Assembly (NCBI GenBank): GCA_905221615.1 | Contig: CAJNDT010001225.1 | Coordinates: 124,001-188,000 of the forward strand | Reading direction: 5' to 3' | Source: Symbiodinium sp. CCMP2592 | Taxonomy: Eukaryota; Sar; Dinophyceae; Suessiales; Symbiodiniaceae | DNA: 64,000 nucleotides | Shown here: piece after piece, positions 1 through 10,349 of the stretch | Layout: every line of letters starts with the position of its first letter | How positions within the stretch are numbered: position 1 is the stretch's first letter | Notes under the pieces: generated by a model | The model's input: the letters and a program-made list of their open reading frames with translations, nothing else | What the model was told of the DNA's origin: nothing | Database searches by the model: none | Translations under genes and position numbers: made by a program

Positions 1-451
1 ATTATGTACACATACACACATATGCATGTATGTATGTATGTATATATATATATACACATGACAAATCAGAAAGTTTGGAACATACGACATACCCTCAATG
101 TAGATTCAAAAGGAAGGGCAGCGCTAATCTTCCTAAGCCCTTGTTCTAGCTTTACAGCTTTATGGCTTCTACTGTAAGCCTCTTAGCCGAAGCTTCTTTC
201 ATAGGAACTAATGGGGCCCGAATATTGAGGGTTCAGACTTTAGGGTTTCAAGGTTTGTACGGGTTTGGGCTTGAAATTTAGATTTAAAGGCTTCAGGCTT
301 CATTGGAGCCTCTAGGCAGCTGGACTCGACCCCTCAAACCTGGCCCAAAGTGCTCGCAACAGAACCACGAGTGCAAGCTGGACTTGTAAAACGAAACCCC
401 TCTAAGAAGCCCCTTATAGTAGAAGCCGCAAAGTTGAAACATCCTTATCCT

Positions 452-563
452 TTAGAAGCTGCCTCCACCCTGTAATTGTGATTATAAGGACTATATTAGG
501 GCCCGATTATATTCCTATTATATCCCTATTATACCACGATTACAGGGTGGGGGCAGCTTCTAA
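452..563. mobile_element. TIR element, family I
   Basis: The ends are inverted copies of TTAGAAGCTGCC(C/T)CCACCC, with an AT-rich middle containing AGGGCCC and TATTCCTATTATA. Other copies lie at about 23116-23195, 31298-31401 and 31852-31962, with a half copy at 43257-43300. No coding capacity, so it is MITE-like. Confidence 0.7.
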
Positions 564-1144
564 CTTATCCTCATGACCTTAAGGCATAGTATAAGGGATC
601 CTAGCACGAATCTTCCTAAAGCCATGTTCCAACTTTCTGGCTTCTACTGTGACCCTAAACCTAAGCCCTAAACCCTAAACCGTAATTAGGGCCCCTGTAA
701 CACTGTACTATAATTATCATAAGGATTCCCAAGACAGTATAGGTAATTATTAAGGACCCTCATCCATTATAGTACTAAGCAGACCGGGAGCCCGGGACGT
801 TGCCTGTGCATTCCACAGCTTCGCACACAAGGCGTTGCTGCTCCTCGCTTCAGGTTAGTCTTGAGCTGGGCGAGCTTTCTGTACGTCCCCCAGGGCCTTT
901 GGGGTTAAGGGTTTAGGGCCATTAGGGCCTACCAAGCGTTTCGGGTTGAGGGTCAGGGTTTTTTTCCGGAGCATCTTCAGTATTGAGGTGTCTTAGCTTC
1001 GGATGCAGCGCAGCAACCCCAATCCTCGAAACCAAACCCCCGTGCGAAAAGGATACCTCGAACATTTGCTTCCGTTCCTTCTGAAACACTACATCTGAAG
1101 ACGATCCTTGTCAGCTTAACGGGGGCTGAACAAAAACAACATTG

Positions 1145-1240
1145 GCGCCTTAGTAATTAGACTTAGGGTTTTGGGGCCCTCGATACCATAGTTATAATAA
1201 GGAACCCTCTAAATAGTACAGGTGAATATTAAGGCCCCTA
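1145..1240. mobile_element. TIR element, family L
   Basis: The left end GGGCCTTAGTAATTAGA is matched by an inverted right end (AATATTAAGGCCCCTA), with an internal GTTATAATAAGGAACCC. Related copies: about 27845-27941, 33381-33485, 40549-40642, and degenerate ones near 690-770, 43166-43260 and 46480-46590. Confidence 0.6.
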
Positions 1241-1498
1241 AATAACAACATCCGAAGGCCTGGCTAGTTGATGAGCCCCTTCTAAGGCTTCAAGACCCTT
1301 TATAAACTTCATAGATGCCAAGCGGAACTGGCGTTGTCTTTGCTAATGCCTCGCAGCTCCACACCTGCACTTAACGGTTTAGGGGAAACCCTCTGAACCG
1401 CAAGGCTCTTAAAACAAAGCCCTCACACCAGACCCAAGCCACGTAAACTTCAACCCCTCAGCCCTAATGCTCAGAATCCTGAACCTTCCTATACTGAA

Positions 1499-1586
1499 CT
1501 TAGAACCCTAGCAAAAAATACAATTTTAGCTGTTTCTTAGGGATTATAATCACCAAAAATTGAGAATATTTCTAAGTACCCCTAAG
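1499..1586. mobile_element. CT...AG TIR element, introner family CA1, TSD CTTC
   Basis: The element runs from CTATACTGAACTTAGAA to TTTCTAAGTACCCCTAAG and is flanked on both sides by CTTC, a 4-bp target duplication. It is the same family as the intron at 42629-42727. No coding sequence is evident on either side. Confidence 0.8.
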
Positions 1587-2020
1587 CTTCCGGCCCCAAA
1601 GTCTATGCTTTGCTGATGAACGAGTGTACTCGAGCGTACGAGTAGAGGTTGAGGTTTGGGTTCGAGGTGCGGTCAGTTTTCTTCATGGTTTAAAGTTGTC
1701 AGATGGTCTTGAACATGTTTGACCAATCCTTATCTGTAGCATGCAGGCATTGACTGGGCTTCACGGCACGTAGCCTGATTCACTAAGTCATAACATGGTG
1801 GACTCGGAGAGCAGTCAGTCTATGTGATACTGACCTCCAGATTGCACGCAGGATTCTATACGGGACTGCACTATGTCGAGCGAAAGCGTTGTCCCGAGTA
1901 GGGAGAATAGGGTCTGGAGTCATCCATCTTGTTTGTCCGAATTGGGGAATGGATGGAGATGACGTCTTGACCTATCTCCCGCGAAAAATTACAAGCAGTA
2001 GTTGAGCATTCAGCAAACGC

Positions 2021-2644
2021 TCACGAATTCCTAATTGCCAGTGTCTCGCTCACACGCGCACAAATTCCACCGTCTTCGCCGAGCGCAAGTGTTCCACTTT
2101 GTGAGGGATGTTGTCCGTCGTCGCGTCGTTCGATCAGGAGTTGTGCTGGGAAAGGATAAGCATCCACCACCTTCAGCCCAACCGAAGCTCCACAAGCCTC
2201 CAAATCCCACTCTGTGTAAGGCCACGTCTGCTTCAGCGTGACTGCAATGCGGCCGTTTCCTCGGAGACTTGTCGTGGCACTTCCCAGGAAACCTTTCAGG
2301 AGGGTCTGATTTGCCTCGACATTGGGCTCGCCAGTGTGTGGGAAATTGAAGACCACCACATCGAAAGCTCCCGTGAGGGATGCTTCCGCCAGCCGCGTGG
2401 CATCAATATCAGTGAGACACCGCATGCCATCCTTGGCCAGTTGCAGTAGATGTTTCGCATCCCGCGGAGGTTCCTTCGAACATGCGCAGCAGTGCGCAGT
2501 GCCAAGGAGCCCCAACTTCACGGCCGTAGCAGCGAAGCTGAAATCGCCCTCGCCAACAAGCAGAACCCGATCGCGGGCAGTGAAAGGCAAGCGAGCTTGC
2601 CCCCGCACACGCTCCGGAAGAGCAGCTTTAGGGCTCGTCTTCAT
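2021..2644 (-). CDS. BMT5-like / DUF2431 rRNA (uridine-N3)-methyltransferase-like protein
   Basis: A 207-residue Rossmann-like methyltransferase of the BMT5-like (DUF2431) family. In yeast this family methylates a uridine of 25S rRNA. At residues 27-37 it carries the family hallmark LLVGEGDFSFA, a glycine-rich loop expected to bind S-adenosylmethionine. Near residue 95 is the second hallmark, DVVVFNFPHTG. The product is about the size of the catalytic domain alone. The last 40 or so residues do not resemble the family C-terminus, so the 3' end may include read-through into an intron or unalignable tail. The start is the first ATG of the frame. It lies 79 bases after the stop of the CCCH-RRM gene on the same strand, and a pyrimidine-rich stretch followed by AG in that gap could be a trans-splice acceptor (inference). 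Role: probably nucleolar rRNA modification, inferred from family only. Confidence 0.8.
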   Translation of the reverse strand: MKTSPKAALPERVRGQARLPFTARDRVLLVGEGDFSFAATAVKLGLLGTAHCCACSKEPPRDAKHLLQLAKDGMRCLTDIDATRLAEASLTGAFDVVVFNFPHTGEPNVEANQTLLKGFLGSATTSLRGNGRIAVTLKQTWPYTEWDLEACGASVGLKVVDAYPFPAQLLIERRDDGQHPSQSGTLALGEDGGICARVSETLAIRNS

Positions 2645-2722
2645 TGTACCTTCTATGTACCTTGGCTGTTTAAATTCAGGAAAGAAGCAAAGGCAGAGAA
2701 CGGGCTGCTTAAGCGTTACAGT

Positions 2723-3609
2723 TCAATGCAGGAACGAATTTCTCAACAATGGCAGGCGCATTGGCAACTCCGTCTTAAGCCGTATATCCCAGTGCGGGTG
2801 GTTGCTAGCCAAGGCATCAGCTGCACAGCATGCATCAGCAAATATCACGAAGGCGAAGCCGCGGCAACGATTGTCTAGGTCGGTCTTGACCTGCGTTTCT
2901 TTGTATACATTGCTCTTCGTTGTTAGCGAAGGGGCTTGGGGTTTAGGGTGCAGGGCAAACGAGAGACGAATGCTGGCACAACTACATAATTATGTTCGTA
3001 CCTCACAGAAGGCACCGGTATGTCAGAAGACGCGCCTGAATGCGCGAGACATACCCGAAGGACTTGAAGTAGGCCAAGATCTCGTTCTCCAGCAACAAGG
3101 GGTCCCCCGACTTTGGAAGATTCCGGACCACCAGGACATTTGCATCACGCTCTTGCTGTACATGCTGGAAGATACACTGGGAGCCATTTTTGCAGTGGCC
3201 CTTCTGGAACCACACGCAAATGCGTTTCTCTGAGGCAGCATCTCTGGTAACGGTTTGCACAGCAGGATGCTTGAATGGGCATCCGACACGGTAGCAGGCA
3301 GCTCCAAAGTGACAGTCAGGTGGCAGAACTTCAGACGGGTCATGTTCCACAGGGTGCGAGAATCCTGGGCTCTTGTTCAACTTACCACAATAGGGAATTT
3401 TAGGTAAAAAAACATACTGCTTCTTTATTAAAGCTCTATTCCTTAACAAGAACCCAGAATCGGCAGTCCGGTCTGTGGCACTTAACACCAAACCGGCAAG
3501 GTATCGGCTCGACCCCTTCCGGCGAATGGCCCAAAGGATGTTCGAACCAACAGTCGAGACGAGCGCATGCGGAGCCGAATCGGCACTGCACCTTGCCGGC
3601 CTGCGACAT
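2723..3609 (-). CDS. CCCH zinc-finger plus RRM RNA-binding protein, three exons
   Basis: Exons are 3609-3462, 3364-3036 and 2890-2723, giving a 214-residue protein. Fingers in order: CRFGSACARLDCWFEH (CX5CX4CX3H), CRFGVKCHRPDCRFSH, CHFGAACYRVGCPFKH and CVWFQKGHCKNGSQCIFQH (CX7CX5CX3H). An RRM follows, with RNP2 VLVVRNLP and RNP1 RGFAFVIF. Finger 2 and the RRM are each broken in the genomic frame and become intact only when introns are removed. Intron 1 (3461-3365) starts GA, ends AG before G, and is a 93-bp TIR element flanked by GATT. Intron 2 (3035-2891) is GC-AG, also followed by G, and is not an evident element. Phases are 1 and 0. The start ATG opens directly onto finger 1. Likely a post-transcriptional mRNA-binding regulator; the target is unknown. 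A second 3' exon after residue 200 cannot be excluded. Confidence 0.85.
3365..3457 (-). mobile_element. Introner element CA4 forming intron 1 of the CCCH-RRM gene
   Basis: A 93-bp element with inverted ends CTGGGCTCTTGTT / AACAAGAACCCAG, flanked by the 4-bp duplication AATC (GATT in the gene sense). The intron is exactly one TSD copy plus the element: it starts GA, ends AG, and the exon resumes with G. Removal rejoins the second CCCH finger in frame. I see no second copy of this family in the window. Confidence 0.9.
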
Positions 3610-3936
3610 GCTAGATGCTTTCAGGACAATGCCTTTTCACTCCAAGGGTAACCAATTTAAGGATGCAGCGGATTCAGGGTGTAGTGTTGAAGAAGCTTTT
3701 TGCGCGATATGCTGGGGCCAGATGGTCTGTCTGCCTTGTACGCTGAGGGCTCACCAAAGAGCCAGGCCCCTACGATGGCAAATGCTCCGGCATCTGGTGA
3801 AGTTACAACAGACTCGTTGCATAATGAACCCTACAGTTTAGGCCGTATCTAGGCACCGGAACTTCTGAACCAGGCGTTAAAAAGCTCGAGTTGGAGACAC
3901 TCAGCCTCAAACCCAACTCTTAAACCCCTAAACCGT

Positions 3937-3955
3937 CTCTGAGCCAAAAGGGCTG
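3937..3955 (-). other. Possible spliced-leader relic
   Basis: On the minus strand the sequence reads AGCCCTTTTGGCTCAGAG, against AGCCATTTTGGCTCAAG at the end of the known dinoflagellate spliced leader: one substitution and one inserted base. It lies about 330 bases upstream of the CCCH-RRM start on the same strand. It could be a relic of a reinserted processed mRNA or chance; the match is imperfect. Confidence 0.35.
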
Positions 3956-4570
3956 ACTCTGCAAGGATCGAGCTTGACTTCGCAGGCAAGACTGGGCGGG
4001 GTAAGGTTTAGGCTTGAGGGGCTTTGGGCTCTTTGGACTTAAGCTTCAAGGTCTATGTCGGGGTCGGAGAGATGCTAAGGGCGTATGGGGTTTAGGGTTT
4101 AGGGTCTACGGTTCAGGGTTGAGTTTTGAAGGTTTAGGGTTTGGGATGTAGGGCTTTATCACCTGAAAGAAAAGCGGGCCTTCTGAAACATGCTGCCTGA
4201 ACTTGATACTGGGGCCCGAGTCATTAAACAGGTGTCTTGCAAACTGCAGTGGCCAAGTAGTTATCATACGTTTACGCATTTCGGCAACAGCTTCTAAGCC
4301 TGGGGTCTGTCTCAAACTACCATGACCTATCGCGTTTTCCGACGTCCACAGGAACTCCATGTTCGGGCTTGGGTTAGGATTTGACAGTGCTATACCCTGA
4401 ACAAATTTTGATACATAAAACACCACTACGAGCATTTATTCAAGTACTTGGATCCTCACAACTTACCCGCCCTTAGAACCAGAATAGAACTCAAATTCTT
4501 ACTAATCCCCTTAAGCCTTAAGTTGTATTATAAGGAAAATGAAACACAATTCCTATGAGCAGTAAATCCA

Positions 4571-4697
4571 AGGGTAAAAGGAGGGACCCTTAATAAGGAC
4601 CCCTAGGTATATACCCTTAATATAGCTATTACATACCCATTATATAGCCCATCATAGGGTAGGGTCTCTATTAAAGCTCCCTCCTTTTCCCCTTTGA
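4571..4697. mobile_element. TIR element, family N
   Basis: Long inverted ends AAAAGGAGGGACCCTTAAT / ATTAAAGCTCCCTCCTTTT enclose ACCCCTAGGTATATACCC and a TATA-rich middle. Other copies: about 8755-8882 and 48150-48278. Confidence 0.75.
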
Positions 4698-4702
4698 GTA
4701 AA

Positions 4703-4799
4703 CTATACTGAACTTAGAACCCTAGCAAAAACTATAATTAGCTGTTTCTTAGGGATTATAATAAGCAAAAATTAAAAACTATTTCTAAGTACCCCTAAG
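4703..4799. mobile_element. CT...AG TIR element, introner family CA1, TSD TAAA
   Basis: Same family as 42629-42727. Flanked exactly by TAAA on both sides. It lies six bases from the end of the family N element, an insertion hot spot or a close double hit. Confidence 0.8.
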
Positions 4800-5119
4800 T
4801 AAAGACAATAAGCCTCAACTCACCAGGCGCCTCCTCCAAAGCTCCGGTGCCGTTGAAGATGTGATTGGGCGGCGCATCTGTCCGAGATTTTGGGCCAAGA
4901 TCTTCGGGCTTAGGGCTTTGGGCTTGTGTAGGTTTTCGATGTTAGGGCTTTTCGTAGGGCTTTGGGCTTGTGTAGGTTTTGATTTTAGGGCTTTTGGGGG
5001 GTTTAGGGTTCAATGGGCGCTGGGCTTGTCGGGCTTCTAGGATGTAGGGTTTAGGCTGGGATTGCTCCCGAGACAATCAATGCCAGTTGCGGTAGTCGTA
5101 CATGGGGCAAGCTCGATCA

Positions 5120-5224
5120 TGGGAGTTTCCGAAAAATGTGGGACCCTAATATAGTTCTCTAGATAGTAGGATCCTTATTATAACGACCCCAAAACCAGGT
5201 ACCCCTAATTATCGGAAACTCCCA
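5120..5224. mobile_element. TGGG...CCCA TIR element, family A, TSD CA
   Basis: Ends TGGGAGTTTCCGA / TCGGAAACTCCCA, with internal GGGACCCTAATATAG and GGATCCTTATTATAA. Flanked by CA on both sides, giving a 2-bp duplication. Confidence 0.8.
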
Positions 5225-5235
5225 CAGCTTCAGCT

Positions 5236-5460
5236 TTAAGGCTTTAAGCGCAAACCGGAATAAAAACCCAAACCGGCCGCCGGCGCGCCTTCGACTTGTA
5301 CAGCTACTCTTGGGCTGTCCTTGCCAGGGGCATTCCAAGCGGCCTTACTTCTCCGTTTGGATGTAAGTTGAAGAACAAGTAGACGTTCAGATGTCGGCAC
5401 ATATTCCAGGCCCGTCACCCCACCATTCCTCTCAGTGCTGCTGTCCCAACGGTTTAGCAA
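5236..5460 (-). CDS. Possible exon of an unrecognised protein
   Basis: An open minus-strand frame of 74 codons with coding-like composition, including GGVTGLEYVPTSERLLVLQL and a lysine/arginine-rich continuation. The hydrophobic pattern recalls a beta-propeller strand, but no motif is decisive. It abuts a family A element. No partner exon or splice border could be fixed, so treat it as an exon-like island. Confidence 0.3.
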   Translation of the reverse strand: MLNRWDSSTERNGGVTGLEYVPTSERLLVLQLTSKRRSKAAWNAPGKDSPRVAVQVEGAPAAGLGFYSGLRLKP

Positions 5461-5699
5461 CGATAGCTAGCCTGTAAGCATAACCCTGAACCTTAAACCC
5501 TTAACCGCCGAAGCCCTACTTTAAGCCGATAAGTGCCTGATGAAGACCCAGATGTTAGGGTTTAGCGGGTTTAGGCTTAGACATGGAAATGCAAACTTTA
5601 TCGAGAGTCCGGGGACTGTGTCCACAAAACGTGCTGGGAAGGACATTAAGACATCTGTTTAGCACCCTGAGTCATGGCAGCTCAAGGCGTGAGGAAATT

Positions 5700-5850
5700 C
5701 TGTGATATCTACTTTATATAGGTCGATGGTCTCTTTAGATGGGGTTTCTGCTTTAAGGGGCTGTATATAGGGATCCTTATTCTGGGCTCCTCCAAGGATA
5801 AGAGATCGTCGTCGTCGTCCTCGAAGGAGTACCTTTTCTTCAGATTGGCG
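5700..5850 (-). CDS. Possible acidic exon
   Basis: One minus frame reads NLKKRYSFEDDDDDLLSLEE, a lysine/acidic pattern typical of coding DNA, while a second frame is also open. It may belong to the same unknown gene as 5236-5460. No boundaries are assignable. Confidence 0.2.
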
Positions 5851-6545
5851 GCTCAGGGTGTAATAAAAACCCAACAGCCCGACATGCCTTCACTAACTCA
5901 AGGGGTAGACTTTGAACAAAACAATGCCCTCTTACTAGAATGTGGCGCATATGCCACACCATGAGGGTAAATATGCACTAGCAGCATGGACAAAGATGTT
6001 TATTCTCTTGTTGTCATGGACGACACTATACAAGGCAATTGGGAGCCTTTGGACCCGAAGTGTTACGGGTGTAGGGCTTCGGTGAAGCTTTGCATGGGCA
6101 CAGAAGTGACAATTCGTAATTCCATACAATATAGGGGCCTTAATAACTAAAATGAACAGGCTCTGCGGGTATAGTGTAGTGTAGTTACTCTAAGGAACCT
6201 TGAGGACTAACATTGGTAACTACTGTTATGGACTAAATCCTGCATGACCCTAAGGACTCTAAACTATGGGAACTATGGTATCTTGCTTATAAAGGGTAAT
6301 GCAGGATTTTGTCCATCAGCAGTATTTCTGAGCTTTCATGGGGATTTGACTGATGAGGACTCGTTTGAGAAGACTCAAATCTGGATACGATCGAACATGG
6401 TCTTGAGAGGGCCTCCTTGGATTACATACCAGCAACCCCACGGTATCCCCTGCGGTCTTTAGCATTGGGTGTTCTAGGGTAAAGCTGCGGTTGCGTGCAA
6501 AGGGCAGGTACAGAGAGGGGTTTGGGTTTCCAGGCTGACGGGTTT

Positions 6546-6725
6546 GGCGGACAGGTGGTATACCCTAAACCTCAAACAGCAAGCCCTAAACCCTAAACCT
6601 GAAACCCTAAACCTCAAACCCTAAAGCCCCAAACCTGGAACCCTAAAACCCTAAACCTTGAACCCTAAAGCCCTAAACCTTGAACCCTAAATTACTAAAA
6701 CCCTAAACCTTGAACCCTAAACCGT
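6546..6725 (+). repeat. Degenerate CCCTAAAC interstitial telomere-like array
   Basis: About twenty imperfect units alternating CCCTAAACC, CCTTGAACC and CCTCAAACC. Similar arrays are scattered through the window in both orientations. Confidence 0.8.
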
Positions 6726-6834
6726 TTACAGATCCTACCAGGGCGCTGCGTGTGAGCTGAGTTCCGCGATGTGCCGCGCAGGAGCTCGGGGGGCACCGAC
6801 AGCGCTGCATCCATGGGCTCTGACGAAGTCAATA

Positions 6835-6941
6835 CTACCTTAACCTACCAAAACCTACTTTTCTGTAGGGTCCCTATAAATTTCATATTAGGGTTTATAA
6901 TAAGAACCCTGCAAAAAAGTAGGGTTTGTTAGTTTAAGGTA
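6835..6941. mobile_element. TIR element, family E
   Basis: Ends TACCTTAACCTACCAAAACC and its inverse, with internal TAGGGTCCCTATAAATTTC. Other copies: 26269-26372, 34665-34769, 34868-34970, 38829-38926 and 48829-48933. A half copy is at 47250-47325 and a diverged one at 59704-59784. Confidence 0.75.
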
Positions 6942-7712
6942 AGGATTTATGGCTGAGGGGTTTGGGGCTTCAATCCCAAGCACTCAGCAAAGTTCTGAAT
7001 TGTTGTAAGCTGATTGCATCAGTCGCAATGATACTACTAGCAGATTTGTCAGGGCTGACGCAAAGTCTAAAACAACAAGCCCAAACCAGGACCAGGTGTG
7101 GTTTTTCAAGTCGGACTGCATTTGGGCCTTAGAAGTAAAGTCGTCCCCATAAGTCCGACATCCTTGGCTGTTATGCTTGGGACTCAAAATCAACCGGGCT
7201 CCTAGTCGAAGTAGTTGTTTCGGGGTTTAGGGTTCAGGGTGAGTTTTCTCAGAGTCGAGGCCTAGAGACCTACCCCTACGCTGTACAGAAGCGATTGGCT
7301 TCGGCACGACAAAATTTGCTGCCTACAGCGTTTTTCCACAAGAGGCGATCGACATCCCAAACCTGATGCATGCGTAGCACATTTACATACCTAAGCCCCG
7401 TACAAATTACCCCATAAACTCAGAACCCTGCAGTGCCAGTGCCCTACAGAAAAGAGAGGCTTCGGGTTAAGCATGTGCCCGGGACCCAACAGCCATATCA
7501 TAGGGCCCCACAAAAGCACATAAGCAAAAATTAGGATAGGGATGTCCCATATAAACCCCCTTAAAAGGAAGCCCCATAAACATAGGGATATCTCCATAAA
7601 ATGCTTATGCTTATGTGCTTTTCGGGTCCCTAATATCAGACCCTTTTGTAGCCGTCCAACGGTCTGGAGCTCTAGGGCCCCCCATGCAAGACCTAAATTT
7701 GAAAAGCCCGAG

Positions 7713-7857
7713 AACCTAAAACCCTAAACCCTAAACCCTAAACCCCCAAACCCCTAAACCCTAACCCTAAACCCCTAAACCCTAACCCTAAACCCCTCTA
7801 AACCCTAACCCTAAACCCGTAAACCCTAAACCCCTCAACCCCTAAACCCTAAACCTT
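7713..7857 (+). repeat. CCCTAAA interstitial telomere-like array
   Basis: Alternating CCCTAAA and CCCCTAAA units, about eighteen in total. Confidence 0.85.
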
Positions 7858-8754
7858 GGGTGCTGGCTATGAGCCCCAAGCAAGTCCCACCACTCCCTTG
7901 CAACGCCCTCTGGACTCCTCTTAAGCCGTTTCAAAAACAGGAACCCCAAGACTTGGGGTTAGAGCCACGGTTAAGGGTTGAGAGTTTAGGGTTTAAGTCA
8001 CAGGGACCCTTAAAGGGGGGGGGGTCCCGTATTATAGATATTCAGGCCCCCGACCCAACTCCCCCCTCCCCCCCTAAGCGTCCTTATGATTATAGACTTA
8101 TAGAGTAGCCAACGTCTCTTCTGACCCTTTCACGCTGCAGCCCTACAAACCCCTTATCGGCCCATGTAAAAATCTAAAACCTGCTGATATCACAGAATAA
8201 GACCAAAAACAACCTCCTCAATCCCTAATGATTAATAGTATGATCGTCCTTGGGCGTCAAGAAAGTCACCCTAAACCCTAAACCTGAAGAGAGAACACCC
8301 GAAAGGTACCTCAGCACCGACAGACGCAAGACCCTTGAAGTTAGGGTTTAGGCTTTGGGCTTCCATAAACCCTATACCTAGGCAAAAAAATACATATCCA
8401 GAATCCGCAAAAAGTCCAAACTGTAAGCCCAAAACCATGCAACAAATGTGGACTGATAAGTGAACCCCATCCCTTCATAGGGATTATACTGCCGTCGGGG
8501 GCACCGGAAAAAAACTCTGAAGTGACCTGGCCTCTCCCAAAGGATCTCGCATCCCAAGTATCTACAAAGCAGAAGCTACAACTTCAGAGTTAGAATCAAG
8601 AGAAGATACTAACATGGCTTTCGATCGTATACCCCATTAGAGTCCCACGCGCTTCTTGGGACCGTGACGGCATCTTGATGCGTTTGGATACGTAAGCCGC
8701 GCAGCCAGAAGATTTAAACTTACTCTGAGGCAAGACCCTGCCTAATTCCTAAAC

Positions 8755-8882
8755 TAAAAGGGGAAAAAGGAGGGACAATTAACAAGGACCCCTAGGTATA
8801 TACCCTTAATATAGCCATTATATTCCATTATATAGCCTGTTATAGGGTAGGGGTCCCCCTTAAGGTCCCTCCTTTTCCCTTT
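8755..8882. mobile_element. TIR element, family N
   Basis: Second copy of the 4571-4697 family, with the same AAAGGAGGGAC ends and ACCCCTAGGTATATACCC core. Confidence 0.7.
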
Positions 8883-8883
8883 G

Positions 8884-9208
8884 ATAAGCCTTCAACCCTC
8901 AACCTGGACCTTAATGCTCGAAGGATCCTATGCTGATACCTTTGCGGGGCATAATGATGCCTAGTATGGACAAACCTGAGAGTCGTTAGAGTTCCAGCCC
9001 AATTGCTTGCTCTCTCTTTTGGCACGGATCGCTGGCAACTTAGCGTCTCCACTAAATGGGCCAAACTTCCGTCTTCACTTGCGCCGGCCGACGGCATCCT
9101 AAATCTACTGCTGATGTGAATAACTCGGCATTGCGACACCGTGCGAACGTCAGAGCTGTGCTTCGGTTCTGGCGTGCGTAAACTGCAATGACTTGTCTGG
9201 TTTCCCAT
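8884..9208 (-). CDS. Possible hypothetical protein exon
   Basis: A minus-strand frame open for over 100 codons between a family N and a family A element. The upstream part has mixed composition (HISSRFRMPSAGASEDGSLA) rather than repeat-derived residues. No domain is recognised, and the C-terminal end runs into the family N element. It may be a real exon or chance. Confidence 0.25.
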
Positions 9209-9297
9209 ACTGAGCGTCCGACAACAGATAGAAACCCAACGAAAGCAAAGAGGTACCTACTCAGAACCCAGTGCTGCCTGCAGGTTCAACAGGAATA

Positions 9298-9400
9298 TGG
9301 GAGTTTCCGAAATTTGGGGTACCTTATTTAGGGGTCCTTATAATAAGGATCCTAGTATTTAGGGTACCATTTTAGGGTCCCCTACTTTCGGAAACTCCCA
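9298..9400. mobile_element. TIR element, family A, TSD TA
   Basis: TGGGAGTTTCCGA ends inverted at the right, flanked by TA on both sides. Confidence 0.8.
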
Positions 9401-9572
9401 TATCGGAGCCTGACTGCTTCGACTAGGGGCTTTCGGGGGGCATAGGGTGACCATGGTAGAACCCTTAAGTTCCTAAAGCATCTATAAATTAGGTACTGCC
9501 CCCCAATAGAGTAAGAGTCTATAATTGGGCTACTATGAAGGTCCTATATATCTGTGTTATGAGTACTATTCA

Positions 9573-9670
9573 CTGAGTTGTCCTTTTAAGCCCTTTGAAA
9601 ACTATTTACAATTATGGTTCTCTACAAAAAAACTAGGGGATTAAAACAAAGATCCCAAAGGACAACCCAG
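9573..9670. mobile_element. CT...AG TIR element, introner family CA2, TSD TTCA
   Basis: Ends CTGAGTTGTCCTTTTAAG and CAAAGGACAACCCAG, flanked by TTCA on both sides. The element at 42420-42516, an intron of the RCC1 gene, is the same family and close in sequence. No coding sequence is evident here. Confidence 0.85.
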
Positions 9671-9775
9671 TTCAACTATTACTGAGTGTTTGCCGGACCC
9701 AATCTATAAAGAAATCGTACCCGGAACTCAGATCTCCAAATTCCAGCCAAATCCCCCACACCTTCGGCAGTCATA

Positions 9776-9883
9776 TGGGTGGTCGTCAAAATTAGGGTCT
9801 CTTTTTGGGTACCCTAATTCATAGGTGCCGTATAAAAAAAAGAGGGGGTCCCAAAAAGGAACCCGAATATGGACAACCTTCCA
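9776..9883. mobile_element. Degenerate TIR element, family D
   Basis: The left end TGGGTGGTCGTCAAAATTAG is intact; the right end is eroded (GGACAACC). The internal CTTTTTGGGTACCCTAAT is typical of family D. Confidence 0.55.
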
Positions 9884-10117
9884 TATACGTCTATATACCA
9901 GAGCTGCAGCTGTCCTACGTTGAACTCCAAGAAACGCTTTCGTAAAACCCGTAAGGGCCAAATAACCAACTTATTTCAACAAGCTTGCTAATGAGTGCGA
10001 CTATCTAGGCCTCAAGCAAGTCAAAGGTGATCTGCTCAGCAACTAAGTGGTGTCCTCCTCGCAAAAAAGAGCTACCCGTATAAATCAAGCAGCAGGGTTT
10101 CATCACATCAGCTCAAC

Positions 10118-10218
10118 CTTAAGTAAGGTTATAAGTGCCCTTTTTGGGGTTATAAGTAATTATGAGCATAGTTACCTTATTTATAACCCTAGTTACTAAG
10201 TCCCATGATCCTTTAACT
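10118..10218. mobile_element. TIR element, family J, with local empty-site duplicate
   Basis: Related to the TACTTGGAGGATCATGGGAC / GTCCCATGATCCTTTAAGTA family. The flanks CATCACATCAGCTCAACC and TGTGAAAC...CCTGACCGAAT occur again, uninterrupted, at 10303-10349. Other copies: about 12636-12735, 24484-24570, 27222-27331, 34238-34357, 43368-43480, 47952-48074 and 49777-49882. Confidence 0.65.
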
Positions 10219-10349
10219 GTGAAACAATGACAGCGCCTGACCGAATAAAATTAGGGGTACCTCATTTTGGGATCCTTACTATGTAGGGTACCATATTAGG
10301 GTCATCACATCAGCTCAACCTGTGAAACCACGACAGCGCCTGACCGAAT

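Larger units (their letters stand above)
1..2020. other. Gene-free repeat-rich interval
   Basis: I see no supportable gene here. The first 55 bases are a TATG/TA microsatellite. The rest is a mosaic of short TIR elements (about 60-178, 452-563, 1145-1240 and 1499-1586) set in degenerate CCCTAAA/TTTAGGG-like words. Confidence 0.6.

Noticed and set aside
2891-3035. Second intron of the CCCH-RRM gene as another introner
   Set aside because: No terminal inverted repeats or 4-bp duplication could be found; it looks like an ordinary GC-AG intron.
2322-3233. 303-codon plus-strand frame opposite the methyltransferase and CCCH-RRM genes
   Set aside because: It is the complement of two genes with clear domain motifs on the minus strand, and has no recognisable domain of its own.
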